From: a virus
Length of the DNA: 64,000 nucleotides
Strand: one strand, 5' to 3'
Virus record (IMG/VR): IMGVR_UViG_3300017973_000001
Location: 1-64,000 of that record
The notes beneath the pieces are model-generated. The model searched no databases. It saw only the letters and a list, made by a program, of their open reading frames with translations, and had not been told where the DNA came from. A program made the translations under genes and the position numbers. Shown one piece after another: positions 1-9,780 of the stretch (position 1 is its first letter; every line of letters starts with the position of its first letter).

Positions 1-357
1 GTGGGTGGCGTTCATAAATTTTATGATGAAAAAGGTTCAATATTTGAGGGATTTGTAGAGAGTATCCGTTCAACTACTGCTGAAGCTAATAGAAAATACA
101 AAGTAGAAATTTCACTTACCGTAATCAAGAAACAAAGAAACACATTCGTAGATAAATATATGTTCCAGGACATTAAAGAAACTGACTGGATGTATGGACC
201 AATAAGTAGGATGATTGAGCGAGGGATAGTTCATACCAATGGTACTAATGGAGACCCTTTCTTATACTTTGATCCAAATAATTTAATCGGTAGAGCAGAA
301 TTTATATCTTACGTAATGCGAACTAAAAGATTAATAGAGAAAATGGTTAGGGGGTAG
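1..357 (+). CDS. C-terminal part of a tail protein with an SLH-like motif
   Basis: The frame is open from base 1 with no ribosome binding site visible, so this is very likely the 3' end of a longer gene that starts before the window. The last 65 residues look like an S-layer-homology (SLH) motif: F-Q-D-I, then D-W-M-Y, a helix ending in R-G-I-V, F-D-P-N and the terminal R-A-E-F helix. SLH domains bind secondary cell-wall polymers in Gram-positive bacteria. A tail protein carrying one could dock on the host wall or imitate an S-layer anchor; this role is inferred. The stop codon lies inside the stem of a terminator hairpin. Confidence 0.6.
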   Translation: MGGVHKFYDEKGSIFEGFVESIRSTTAEANRKYKVEISLTVIKKQRNTFVDKYMFQDIKETDWMYGPISRMIERGIVHTNGTNGDPFLYFDPNNLIGRAEFISYVMRTKRLIEKMVRG

Positions 358-379
358 TCGGTCAGACTGCTCTTTTTTT
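354..379 (+). terminator. Intrinsic terminator after the first tail gene
   Basis: A 6-bp stem (GTAGTC with GACTGC, one G-U pair) and a five-base loop are followed by seven T. The stem includes the stop codon of the upstream gene. Confidence 0.6.
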
Positions 380-408
380 GTCTAACCTAAGTTCGAAGGG
401 GTGAGAAA

Positions 409-1881
409 ATGAAACGTTTTATAGACGTTAAACCTAGTGATTGGTTCTATGATGATGTGATTGAAGCAAGTAACACTATTTTAAGTGATGGGAAACCTTT
501 AATGACAGGTCTACCCTATACAAAGTTTACTACTGGGGCTCCATTTGTATATGAGGAGATTAAGAGCAAGAAAGGGCAAGCTTCTTTCACTATTAATAAA
601 TATCTAGTAGATAATTCTGTAAAAGGGTGTCCAATTTATGTGTTTGTAGATGGTACACAAACTACGTATAAAAAAATTTCATATGATACAAAGAAAACAA
701 AAACAACAATCGACTTATATATTGCACCAAAAGAAGGAGCTATTGTCGCTATAGCTTCACCAGGTATTCCTACCTTAGATATATGGGGAAGGCCAATTTA
801 TACACCGGAGGGGGATGACCTCAAAGGTAATTACCCAGTTGTTGTACCTAAATACTATAAAGACTATGTTTGGCAACCCCAAACAAATAATGAGTACTTA
901 ATTGGACCGGATGGAAAATATCTAAGGAAAGCTTCTGTACCGAATGACGAAGCTAATCTTAGTGGGCAACAATTAGCTGAAAAATACATTGGCTTTAAAG
1001 AAGATGTGTACTTAGTTCAACGTGGTTTAGTGTATTTACCATTTGACCTTTACCATAAAACAGTAACGTTCAAGTATTCACATGTAACTAATGATTTATA
1101 TAAATACGAAACAGAAACACTGAAAAGTGCTGAGAGTAATGAAGTACTGCATACTGACCGTTTCTTCCCTTATGCTCCTATAGAACGGTGGAGAATGTAT
1201 CAAATTTTAAATAGATTAAGGCATACATTCTACGAAACTTTTACTGACTCCGAACCAATAGGTAACATATACGACGAAGATTTTCAGATTGAATATACGG
1301 GCCAACGAACACTTGAATTAAGTGTACTGCCTTCAATTTACGTGAGTGGAGATACAAAGCCTATATTAACAATTATTAGGGATGATGGGACCGTAATTTC
1401 AAAACTAATTGAGGGAAAAGATTATAAATTCAACAATAATATAGTTTTCTTTTTAATTAGTTTAAAAGAAGGGACTTTAATTAATGTTTTTGCAGAAAAG
1501 AATGTTTCTACTGAATTTGTTGATGTTAATAAGCCAGTAAAGTACTTCCTAGTGGATGAAAATAAAGTTTTAAATATGGATGGTGGGAACGGTCTTTGGG
1601 CAGATGATGTTATCGAATATAGCAGTGAACGATTTGGCAATAATGAGTCACTGATCCCAGGATACAATATCTTCGAACTTGAAAGTAAAACAAAGCTACC
1701 TCATATTTATGGTCATCTTAGTAGTGGGACTGGAAAATTTTTAAATCGGTTTATACCAAAACTTACTTCCGGAAAACCTTACTATCAGTACTTTATGCCT
1801 CTAACATTCGTAGATAAAGCTAGTACAGTCAATTCGCTAGATAAGATGTTCCGGTGGTCAAAAGAAAGATTCCTAGATTAG
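409..1881 (+). CDS. Baseplate/tail protein with SLH-like ends
   Basis: A 490-aa protein of unknown exact role in the tail cluster, directly upstream of the baseplate hub. It begins with an SLH-like half motif (F-I-D-V followed by D-W-F-Y-D-D-V-I-E), has a helix like the SLH R-A-E-x helix near residue 260, and repeats the pattern near the C-terminus (L-W-A-D-D-V-I-E, later T-F-V-D-K-A-S). Between these are beta-rich segments. The start ATG follows GGGGTGAGAAA. No enzymatic motif was seen. Position suggests a baseplate or distal-tail component; SLH-like surfaces may contact cell-wall polymer. The assignment rests on context and weak motif resemblance. Confidence 0.6.
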   Translation: MKRFIDVKPSDWFYDDVIEASNTILSDGKPLMTGLPYTKFTTGAPFVYEEIKSKKGQASFTINKYLVDNSVKGCPIYVFVDGTQTTYKKISYDTKKTKTTIDLYIAPKEGAIVAIASPGIPTLDIWGRPIYTPEGDDLKGNYPVVVPKYYKDYVWQPQTNNEYLIGPDGKYLRKASVPNDEANLSGQQLAEKYIGFKEDVYLVQRGLVYLPFDLYHKTVTFKYSHVTNDLYKYETETLKSAESNEVLHTDRFFPYAPIERWRMYQILNRLRHTFYETFTDSEPIGNIYDEDFQIEYTGQRTLELSVLPSIYVSGDTKPILTIIRDDGTVISKLIEGKDYKFNNNIVFFLISLKEGTLINVFAEKNVSTEFVDVNKPVKYFLVDENKVLNMDGGNGLWADDVIEYSSERFGNNESLIPGYNIFELESKTKLPHIYGHLSSGTGKFLNRFIPKLTSGKPYYQYFMPLTFVDKASTVNSLDKMFRWSKERFLD

Positions 1882-1892
1882 AGGTGTTTTGA

Positions 1893-4800
1893 ATGATTAA
1901 TCTTCCTAGAAATGTTGAGAAGTTAATTGGTGAACGTTTAAAAATTGGTAACAATAGACCGGTAGCTACGGTTGAAGTGGATAGATTCTCTTTTATACCT
2001 GGTGACGTAGAGACATTTGATGTTATGCGTATTGAAAAGGTAAAAATTGTTGAGACTGTCGTATCTAATGGTGGTTATTCTATTACTGGTGATGAAAAAA
2101 TTACGTTTCCTATACCTGGATATAATTTAAGTAGTATGACTTCGCCTTTTGGTGGTGCACGTAACCACGGTGGGATAGACCTTCAAGGTAAATTTGGAGG
2201 GGACGTTGTATCTGCATGGGGTGGTAAAGTTGTAAATGTTAACTATAACAATACATTGGATCAAGGTCGCTCTGTTAACATTATGCACTCCGGAAATATC
2301 ATGACTAAATACTTTCACCTAAATAGTATATCAGTGAATGTTGGGGATGATGTACAAGCCGGTCAAAAAGTAGGTGCTGAAGGAAACAGTGGTCATGTTT
2401 TCTCTAACGGTGTATTTACTGGTAATTCTCCTTCCGGAGCCGGCCATCATTTACACTTTGAGGTTTGGGAAGGTGCAACTGGAACAACTGGTGGCAATGG
2501 CCATAGAGTTGACCCAAAACCATACTTGCAAGGGGTAAAGAAACTCCCTGGCCCTTCAACAAATATAAACCCTACTTCTTCACCTAAAGCTAAAGCAGTA
2601 AGTCAAACGGATACTACTCATGAAGGTTTACCGGGAAAAATTTGGTTAAATGAAAAATTCACCAGTAAACAATGGTATAACCGTCCGGAATACTATCTAG
2701 AAGCAAGCTTTAAAGAGTTTACGTTCCCTGGAATTTCTAGTAAAGGTACTTATGCAAGATTAGAAATGTATACCTACACTGGAAATCCGGATAATACCTA
2801 TACTTTTAAAATTACAGTACCTACAAATATACACCCATCTAAGTTTGATTTAGGTTTCAGAACTAATATAAAAACTAGTGAAGGTGACTGGATAAAAGTT
2901 AAAGTAAACGGTTCTGAAGTTCGTTCTTTAGTGAAAGGTTTTGATACTACTGGGGATTACCATACTTTAAATAATATATATTTACCTCCTCAGTATGTTC
3001 AAATTCAAATTGATATACATTACGGGGGGAAATATGGACAAGGAACCACCTCTAGTAAGATTGTTCCTAAATTTATTGAGCTTAATAGTATGTTAATACA
3101 AGAAATAGTACCTACTGACGGAGAAGATAAAAGTATTTCAGACAATCCCATTGCTCCAAAACCATCTAAACCAACAGTTACTACTCAAGAATCCTGGCAG
3201 TTTATAGAACATAATGACAAGGTGAACTTAGAGACCGGGACATTCGTTTATATGGACACTATTAAGCTTGAAAATGTACAAAGTATAGATTTATCAAGCT
3301 CTTTAGAAAGTGAGTCTGCTGAAGCAAAGATAACAATTACTAACCCAAATGGTTATTATTCACCGGACTATAATCCATACCGTTTTCCGGAACTAACGAA
3401 ACGAATTAATTCACCTTTTTCATTCAAATTACCAGGTGGATATAATTATGGGGTTTTATCAGAGAACACTCCAATTCGTATATACATGGGGTACGGGAAT
3501 AATACTAAAGGAGTTCGAGTATTTACTGGTTTAATTGACACCGTAGATATGAGTGGTGGGGACGCTTCGCTTTCGATCTCAGCTAGAGATATGTACAAAA
3601 AAATATCTAATAAGGTTTTATTAAATCGTAAAGAATATCCACATATCGATAAAGCAAGCAACCCATTCTTGGCTGACAATCTAGAAACAGATACTAGTAA
3701 TCTAACAAGATATAACCAAATACTGCAAACTGCTTGGGATAAATCTAGAGCATGGGGCTTAAATGCTGATAACTGTTATTATTTCATGCTAGCCGTTACA
3801 AAACATGAGACTGAATTTGGTACTACTGGGCGTGGGCGTGAATCTAGTGGAAGTTTTATATGTGGTTATGGTGCATATGATAACTCTACTGACTGGACAT
3901 ATTCCGGAATCGATAAACAAATGTACTACACTGCTAAACGTATATATGACGCTATGCAATCTAGGGGTAGAAATCTTAATACTTTAGATGATGTAAAGTA
4001 CTTTTTTAACGGTGGGGACAAAGGGAAGGCATACACATGGGCTACTGATACTAATTGGCCGTATGCCACATATGAATGTTTCAAAGAAATTATAGCTAAT
4101 AAGAAAAAATACGCCCCACCATCAATGGCTAATTCAAACAAACCACCAAGCTCAGGTGTACCACCTGTATCAAATGGGAAAACACCTACTTACACTAATA
4201 TCAAATACCCAAATAAGGTCCTAAAAAGACCTATGAATACTGACTCTAATGTTAAGAAAGTTCAACAAAACCTTCTTGATTTAGGGTATAGGGTTGTGGG
4301 TAAAGCAGATGGTAGTTTTGGCCTTAATACAGAAAGTGGCGTAAAAGCATTTCAAAAAGCTAAAGGGCTTACTACAGACGGTAAAGTTGGGTTGAATACC
4401 TGGAACGCACTTTTTAATTCATATACATCATCTAATGGTACTGATGATAAGGCAAAAGCTAATGATAAAAAGTCAGCTCCGTGGTTAAAAACAGCCGTAG
4501 TACAAGATTTAATTGGTTATGCCGGTATGTATGGGTGGCGCTCTACGGCTGAAGATACAATGTATCCGGACTCCTATGTTGAAGAAAGTTACCTAATAGA
4601 GCTGAAGCCGAGAGAAGGTTCTGTGGTTAAAGCTTTATCTGAAGAAGATGTAACCAATCTACAACAGACGCTAGGTGATGATTTTAATATCGAGGATAGA
4701 TTTATGGACGTTCCTTTATCAGACTTATCAGTTCGTTCAGTCGAGGGGTGGATGAACCCTATGGTTGAGGAGTACGGTAAAACATTTACTGCATACGACT

Positions 4801-5915
4801 TTACGGTAGGTGACGCAATTCGTGATGTTATTAAAGACACTAACTATCGTTCATATGTAGACCGTTATGGAACCTATCGATTAGAGGAAATCGACTATTT
4901 TAAACCAATAGTAGGTTTCTATGCTCATGATAATAACCTTGTTCAGATTAATAAGACATTCGATTACTCAAGAGCTAGAAGTCATATAGTCATTTCAGAA
5001 GAAAAGTCCAGTACCTATGACGCTCATTTTATTGATAAAGAATTATTACTTGAGCTAAAAGGTGAAATACGTACTACTAGATTAGTAACTTCATGGGCTG
5101 ACACGGATCAAGCTAAAAAAGAAGTCGCTAGAAGATTGTTTTTTGATATGAAACGTATTTGTCGCTCACTTCAGATTGCAGTCCCAGGTGATCCGAGTTT
5201 GGATATTTTAGACCGTGTGACCATTAGTGATATGACCACTTCGACAAATGAGGTCTATACTATAAAAGGAATTAAGCATAGTTATTCAAAAGAATCCGGT
5301 TTTCTCACACACTTAGAATTAATGTGGTCACACTATGACAGTGTGGAGCAAATTCCTGGACCTGGTGGTAAGCTCTCTATCCCTAAACCACTTCCGGAAC
5401 CTAAGCCAACTCCGGCTCCTCCTACACCTGGTAAAATACAAACCTTCAACTCTCTTAAAACTTCATCTTGGAGAGACAAGGGTGGATGGCGTAATGATAA
5501 CCAGTATATTTATCAAGGTGAGTGGGATAACTCCGGAAACCATATTGGGTTAATTACGTTTGATTATAAAAAACTTAGAGAAAGCCTAAAAGGTAAATCT
5601 ATTAAAAAAGTTAGATTATACCTAGAACGTGTGAATAAAGGTGGTATATCGGGGCCTCAAAAACCTACATTCTACTTGCATAACCATACAGTTATACCAA
5701 GTGGTAAACCAACTATTCAGACAAGTTCAGCTTTCAATAGTCCAGTAGGATGGGCAAGAGGTGACGGAAAATGGGTGGACTTACCTACAAGTTTCATTGC
5801 TTCAATACGTGATGGTAAAGCTACTGGTATTGCTACGTATGCCGGCTCTGATGGAAAACCATATATGTATTTCTACGGAGGTACAAAAATTAAATTAGAA
5901 ATTTCAGTAGGGTAG
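1893..5915 (+). CDS. Baseplate hub / tail-associated lysin (M23, lysozyme-like, PG-binding)
   Basis: A 1340-aa multidomain tail protein. Residues about 70-215 form an M23 zinc metallopeptidase with the H-x3-D metal site (R-N-H-G-G-I-D) and the H-L-H-F-E motif; this family cuts peptidoglycan cross-bridges. A beta-sandwich region follows to about 400, then a tail-hub-like segment at 460-600. Residues about 600-745 resemble a phage lysozyme/transglycosylase fold (K-H-E-T-E-F-G holds a likely catalytic Glu). Residues about 783-845 are a PG_binding_1 repeat (V-K-K-V-Q-Q-N-L-L-D-L-G). Hub sequence resumes at 870-1180, and a C-terminal beta-sandwich like DNRLRE domains ends the protein. It probably perforates the wall during DNA injection. 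Confidence 0.85.
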   Translation: MINLPRNVEKLIGERLKIGNNRPVATVEVDRFSFIPGDVETFDVMRIEKVKIVETVVSNGGYSITGDEKITFPIPGYNLSSMTSPFGGARNHGGIDLQGKFGGDVVSAWGGKVVNVNYNNTLDQGRSVNIMHSGNIMTKYFHLNSISVNVGDDVQAGQKVGAEGNSGHVFSNGVFTGNSPSGAGHHLHFEVWEGATGTTGGNGHRVDPKPYLQGVKKLPGPSTNINPTSSPKAKAVSQTDTTHEGLPGKIWLNEKFTSKQWYNRPEYYLEASFKEFTFPGISSKGTYARLEMYTYTGNPDNTYTFKITVPTNIHPSKFDLGFRTNIKTSEGDWIKVKVNGSEVRSLVKGFDTTGDYHTLNNIYLPPQYVQIQIDIHYGGKYGQGTTSSKIVPKFIELNSMLIQEIVPTDGEDKSISDNPIAPKPSKPTVTTQESWQFIEHNDKVNLETGTFVYMDTIKLENVQSIDLSSSLESESAEAKITITNPNGYYSPDYNPYRFPELTKRINSPFSFKLPGGYNYGVLSENTPIRIYMGYGNNTKGVRVFTGLIDTVDMSGGDASLSISARDMYKKISNKVLLNRKEYPHIDKASNPFLADNLETDTSNLTRYNQILQTAWDKSRAWGLNADNCYYFMLAVTKHETEFGTTGRGRESSGSFICGYGAYDNSTDWTYSGIDKQMYYTAKRIYDAMQSRGRNLNTLDDVKYFFNGGDKGKAYTWATDTNWPYATYECFKEIIANKKKYAPPSMANSNKPPSSGVPPVSNGKTPTYTNIKYPNKVLKRPMNTDSNVKKVQQNLLDLGYRVVGKADGSFGLNTESGVKAFQKAKGLTTDGKVGLNTWNALFNSYTSSNGTDDKAKANDKKSAPWLKTAVVQDLIGYAGMYGWRSTAEDTMYPDSYVEESYLIELKPREGSVVKALSEEDVTNLQQTLGDDFNIEDRFMDVPLSDLSVRSVEGWMNPMVEEYGKTFTAYDFTVGDAIRDVIKDTNYRSYVDRYGTYRLEEIDYFKPIVGFYAHDNNLVQINKTFDYSRARSHIVISEEKSSTYDAHFIDKELLLELKGEIRTTRLVTSWADTDQAKKEVARRLFFDMKRICRSLQIAVPGDPSLDILDRVTISDMTTSTNEVYTIKGIKHSYSKESGFLTHLELMWSHYDSVEQIPGPGGKLSIPKPLPEPKPTPAPPTPGKIQTFNSLKTSSWRDKGGWRNDNQYIYQGEWDNSGNHIGLITFDYKKLRESLKGKSIKKVRLYLERVNKGGISGPQKPTFYLHNHTVIPSGKPTIQTSSAFNSPVGWARGDGKWVDLPTSFIASIRDGKATGIATYAGSDGKPYMYFYGGTKIKLEISVG

Positions 5916-5925
5916 GTGATTATAG

Positions 5926-6354
5926 ATGGCCGGGATTAACGATAATATAGTTTTTCCAGTTATTGATCTAATTAGGCGTGAAATAAGGGCTCAAAAAAGG
6001 GGCGTTAAACTAGCTTCAGACCCATTTGAAGGATACCCACATGTTCAGCTTAACCGAGATAACCCTACTGACCGTTACCAACTAACCGGAGTGGATTTAG
6101 CTTATCACTCCGGATATGTGGTTAATATAGATTTGGTCTTTGGTTCTGAAGATGAGTCAACATATCCGGACCCGGAATATTTTACTTACTTTGACTATGA
6201 TTACTACAGAACAAAACGTCTAACTGAAGTCATTTATCGAACTTTTAATGACAATGGTGTATTTGTAGGCCATTGGGTTGCATTTTTAGACTACGGTAAA
6301 GATGGCTTGTTAAACGGTATTGAGACATTGAAAGTAGAGGATGTTGAAGTATGA
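5926..6354 (+). CDS. Small baseplate/tail protein, unknown
   Basis: A 142-aa protein just after the hub gene. The N-terminal helix (V-I-D-L-I-R-R-E-I-R) is followed by a beta-rich acidic body with many Tyr and Asp (P-D-P-E-Y-F-T-Y-F-D-Y-D-Y-Y). Size and position fit a baseplate adaptor or completion protein, but no family was recognised. The start follows GGGTAGGTGATTATAG. Its end overlaps the next gene by four bases, which suggests translational coupling. Confidence 0.6.
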   Translation: MAGINDNIVFPVIDLIRREIRAQKRGVKLASDPFEGYPHVQLNRDNPTDRYQLTGVDLAYHSGYVVNIDLVFGSEDESTYPDPEYFTYFDYDYYRTKRLTEVIYRTFNDNGVFVGHWVAFLDYGKDGLLNGIETLKVEDVEV

Positions 6355-6761
6355 GTTTTAATGTTTCATATGTAGGTGGAGGTACGATTGACAAGATAAG
6401 AGAGTTGCCGTATCCACACTTTAGTAAAATGACAGTTCCTTTAGTTAAAGGGAGAATGATTGACGTTTCAGCTTCAAAAACAGTTTTTACAGACTCTTAC
6501 TCACTCCCATATGATACCGAATTTTTATCGGTTGCCTTTGCTAGTTCAGTGTACAATGCCGGGGACTATTGGGAATTAACTTTAGGTAATGTAAAAATTT
6601 GTGAGTCAATTTACACAAAAGAATTACCGGAAAGTGTGAGTATGGGAAATAGTTTTGGTATCGTATATCCACTGTCAGCGAATACAAAGATAAAGTTTGA
6701 TTTTTACAATGAGAGTGGGCAAGAAAAGAAAGTTTGGTATAACATCAAGTTCTTAAAATAA
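6351..6761 (+). CDS. Small tail protein, unknown
   Basis: A 136-aa beta-rich protein whose ATG overlaps the preceding stop by four bases (ATGA). It has alternating hydrophobic strands with Tyr, Ser and Thr (for example S-V-A-F-A-S-S-V-Y-N-A-G-D-Y-W-E-L-T-L), as in galactose-binding or jelly-roll folds of tail proteins. No catalytic motif was seen. It lies between the hub and the first adhesion-domain protein, so it is probably structural. Confidence 0.55.
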   Translation: MSFNVSYVGGGTIDKIRELPYPHFSKMTVPLVKGRMIDVSASKTVFTDSYSLPYDTEFLSVAFASSVYNAGDYWELTLGNVKICESIYTKELPESVSMGNSFGIVYPLSANTKIKFDFYNESGQEKKVWYNIKFLK

Positions 6762-6772
6762 GGAGGGTTCAT

Positions 6773-8599
6773 ATGCCGTCTCTAATAAACACTCAACCTA
6801 CTTTTGTGGAGGGTGAGTGCCAATCAAAAGATTTAATTTATAAATTAGCAGATGAAATTACTAAAGCTAAACTGCTAGATGAAAATGGTAATAAAATTCC
6901 AAATAATTGGACTAAAAAGTTTGATAAGAGTGGTTTACTTTACGCCAAGTACAAAGTAACAGATAGTGCTTCAACGAGTATGAAGATGACTATTAATGGA
7001 GTTAGCTACCAGGTGTACCAGTGTGATATAGCTAAGGTACCTACTGCTTATGTTTCAAGTGGCTACCTTAAAGAAGTAAAGGACAGTGCTAATAATTTAA
7101 CTGGCGCTAAAGTTCCAGTCGATAAAATTGATATACAGTTATTAAATAAAGATGGCTCACTTAAGATGAATGGTGGAAATCCTACAACTCAAAGTATCTC
7201 AATGAATGGTGCGTTTTTCATTTTTAAGAATAACGGTACCGTGTTAACACCGTATGTTGTTGAGAGAGGTTACTATTCTTCTGATGATACATTTGTTAGT
7301 GATAACAGTTATAACGGTTTTCGTCTTTTAGGTATATGTACAGATACATCATGGGGCCTTTTCTATAATAGAACTATTTATGTTAATTATACGTGGAATG
7401 GTAATGGCTATACTCCTACTTCTTTAAATTTCGCTGACTTTTTCTTAACATACAATAGTACATATAAAGTTATAACTGTTGATCCAATTTATTCTTTGAA
7501 TAATGTGGTGGGGATTGAAGCTACTCCAAACGTCCCTAATAGTATAACTCCTGTGACGTATTCTATTTTATTAGAGCAACCAATGAATGACTACAATCGA
7601 ATTAATATCACTTATGGAATGGGGCTTACTGCAACAGATACGGTTGGGGACCCTTCATTAAGTATTACCGGTATATTAGACCCGGCTACAGTAAAACCAG
7701 GTCAAGTACCCACAATTATTGACCCAGTAAAAGCTTATTTATATGCTATGAATCCAACTACATTTACAGCTTATAAATTAACGTGGGCTAAGGATTATGA
7801 TGGTGTAACTGATTTATCAAGTCCACCAATGTATTATTACCACGGTAGGGATAGTACAGTTTCATATCTTGTAAATAAAAAACGTAGACCGGATTATATC
7901 GTTCGATATTCAATGTCGATTAATAATAATCGTGTAGCCTTAGTAATTGAGGGCGACCCAGCCCCGTCAATTACAGACTATTACAGAAGTTTTGCTTACA
8001 TAGGTAAGATTGTTCCATTTAATAGTATGGATCACGTAGGTAACTTTGGTGTAACACTTGGGATGGGGGATTTAGACCCTGTTAAAACTGGATTTCAGTT
8101 TAGTGATATTTCTACTAGTAATCCTGTTTATACTAAGTGGGGAGAGTATACTTCAAACGGTATGTACACATTCAGCATGTTTAATACTGCCGGCAAAGTA
8201 TTCTTCCAGGCTTACTATCCATCATTCTTAACTCAGCTACCTAACTACCCGTCAGTTGGTACGATTCCTAAAGAGTTAAGTAGATTAGTAGTTGAGAATA
8301 ACGGTTTCCAAAAATCAGCATGGACAGGTAAATATCATGCCTCACCAGTGTATTTAGTACACAAAGCTGAAGGTTATAGAGGACACTTAGACGGAGTTGT
8401 AGCAATCTACGATCATAACCTAGTAAATGGGGACGAATTAATTGTAGAGACAGATGTTCCGAAAGACCCTAAAGACCTTTCACAAGGTTATTACCAAGAA
8501 GTTTATAAGTTTTATAGCATGTCAACACCGGTAAATTTCTTCAGCTATTCTCCGGCTCCTGGTGAGATGAGTATAGCAATCTTGAAAGAAATTAAGTAG
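6773..8599 (+). CDS. Receptor-binding / fibre protein, adhesion-domain family member A
   Basis: A 608-aa protein starting after AGGAGGGTTCAT. Its C-terminal part is shared with the proteins at 8616, 20883, 21822 and 22747: an N-R-V-A-L-V-I strand, Y-I-G after about 20 residues, a P-V-Y-L strand and the signature E-G-Y-R-G-H-L-D-G. The N-terminal 250 residues are unique and beta-rich. The shared domain in several adjacent paralogues fits host-surface binding, but the ligand is unknown. It is closest to the next protein, both having G-D-P-x-x-x-x-T-D-Y. Confidence 0.65.
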   Translation: MPSLINTQPTFVEGECQSKDLIYKLADEITKAKLLDENGNKIPNNWTKKFDKSGLLYAKYKVTDSASTSMKMTINGVSYQVYQCDIAKVPTAYVSSGYLKEVKDSANNLTGAKVPVDKIDIQLLNKDGSLKMNGGNPTTQSISMNGAFFIFKNNGTVLTPYVVERGYYSSDDTFVSDNSYNGFRLLGICTDTSWGLFYNRTIYVNYTWNGNGYTPTSLNFADFFLTYNSTYKVITVDPIYSLNNVVGIEATPNVPNSITPVTYSILLEQPMNDYNRINITYGMGLTATDTVGDPSLSITGILDPATVKPGQVPTIIDPVKAYLYAMNPTTFTAYKLTWAKDYDGVTDLSSPPMYYYHGRDSTVSYLVNKKRRPDYIVRYSMSINNNRVALVIEGDPAPSITDYYRSFAYIGKIVPFNSMDHVGNFGVTLGMGDLDPVKTGFQFSDISTSNPVYTKWGEYTSNGMYTFSMFNTAGKVFFQAYYPSFLTQLPNYPSVGTIPKELSRLVVENNGFQKSAWTGKYHASPVYLVHKAEGYRGHLDGVVAIYDHNLVNGDELIVETDVPKDPKDLSQGYYQEVYKFYSMSTPVNFFSYSPAPGEMSIAILKEIK

Positions 8600-8615
8600 A
8601 GGGGGAGTTTTTGAA

Positions 8616-9707
8616 ATGGCAGATTTTAAATATATTGAGAGTATCATTCCATCAAAACGTATTTTAAACCAAATTAAAAGTAATATTACTAGTTTCACGG
8701 AGTATCCTTTTGATACTGCTAGTGGTGAGACTCCAATTAAAAATAACTGGGTTGTACAAAGTGAAGTTACTGACGTAAGTGGTAATACTAAAGAGCTAGT
8801 ACTTAAAGGCGTAGCTACTATCGGTAAAGCAAATCCATTGTCTAGAACAATTTACGTTAGACTAAGACATGCCGGGCTGAACACTAACCCACCAGGTATT
8901 ACTTATAATCAGCACAGTACAATTATCGCTCAGATTGTGGATGATTATAGCGCTAGTACAAGCACTTTTGCTACAGAAGGTCATCCGGTTTTAATTCAGT
9001 TTGCTGACGAAAAAGCAACACCAACAGACCGTAACTTAGAAAAACCGGTTTACATCTATATGAATATGATGAATAACCGATTAGCTATGGTACTAGTAGG
9101 AGACCCTTCAGTTAACTTTACTGACTACCGTAAAACATTTATGTACTTCGGTTGTATTGAACCGTTTAAATATAATGAAGATGATGTAACTGGTAACGTA
9201 TTATTAACAGGTGGGGCAGTAATTGATGAGCCAAGTTTAACGTCAATTGCTTCAGGCTCTTACAACTTTGGTGTATATACTTCACCTGGTAATAATACAT
9301 TCCAAATGTACGCTACTAAATCCGGAATTAAGTTCCAAAAATTCTATCCATCATTTATTACGCAAGCTCCACCAGTTGGTAAAGCTTACATTGATTCAAA
9401 ATTAGGTGATACCGGACTTGCTCTTGAAGCTCAAGGCTTCCAGGCTTCAAAATGGACAAACAAATACCACCTAACACCTATTTATGTGGTACATGGTTAT
9501 GAGGGTTATCGAGGTAAATTACAAAATGTTATCGCTCTAACACGTCATAATATTCTTCATTTAGATGAGCTAATCATTGATGTAGAAGGCAAAACGTGGA
9601 AACAAGAAGTGTATAAATACTTCGATATTAACACTGAATGTAATTTCATGAAAATGTCAGCCAACCAACAAATGTCGGTGGCGATCCTAAAAGAAGTTCG
9701 TTACTAA
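8616..9707 (+). CDS. Receptor-binding / fibre protein, adhesion-domain family member B
   Basis: A 363-aa paralogue of the C-terminal half of the preceding protein. Shared blocks are N-R-L-A-M-V-L-V-G-D-P, T-D-Y-R-K-T-F-M-Y-F-G, Q-G-F-Q-A-S-K-W-T-N-K-Y-H and E-G-Y-R-G-K-L. It has no separate N-terminal domain of the size seen in its neighbour, so it may be a tandem-duplication product. A strong terminator follows, ending this transcription block. The adhesion role is inferred from the domain family and position. Confidence 0.65.
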   Translation: MADFKYIESIIPSKRILNQIKSNITSFTEYPFDTASGETPIKNNWVVQSEVTDVSGNTKELVLKGVATIGKANPLSRTIYVRLRHAGLNTNPPGITYNQHSTIIAQIVDDYSASTSTFATEGHPVLIQFADEKATPTDRNLEKPVYIYMNMMNNRLAMVLVGDPSVNFTDYRKTFMYFGCIEPFKYNEDDVTGNVLLTGGAVIDEPSLTSIASGSYNFGVYTSPGNNTFQMYATKSGIKFQKFYPSFITQAPPVGKAYIDSKLGDTGLALEAQGFQASKWTNKYHLTPIYVVHGYEGYRGKLQNVIALTRHNILHLDELIIDVEGKTWKQEVYKYFDINTECNFMKMSANQQMSVAILKEVRY

Positions 9708-9719
9708 GACTGAGTGATT

Positions 9720-9760
9720 AGAGAATTTCTGAGTATATCTCTCAGAAGTTCTCTTTTTTT
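9720..9760 (+). terminator. Intrinsic terminator after the first adhesion pair
   Basis: A two-part stem (AGAGAA with TTCTCT, and TTCTGAG with CTCAGAA) closes on a seven-base loop and is followed by seven T. Confidence 0.8.
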
Positions 9761-9780
9761 GTCAAAGGTGGTGGAGAGGT

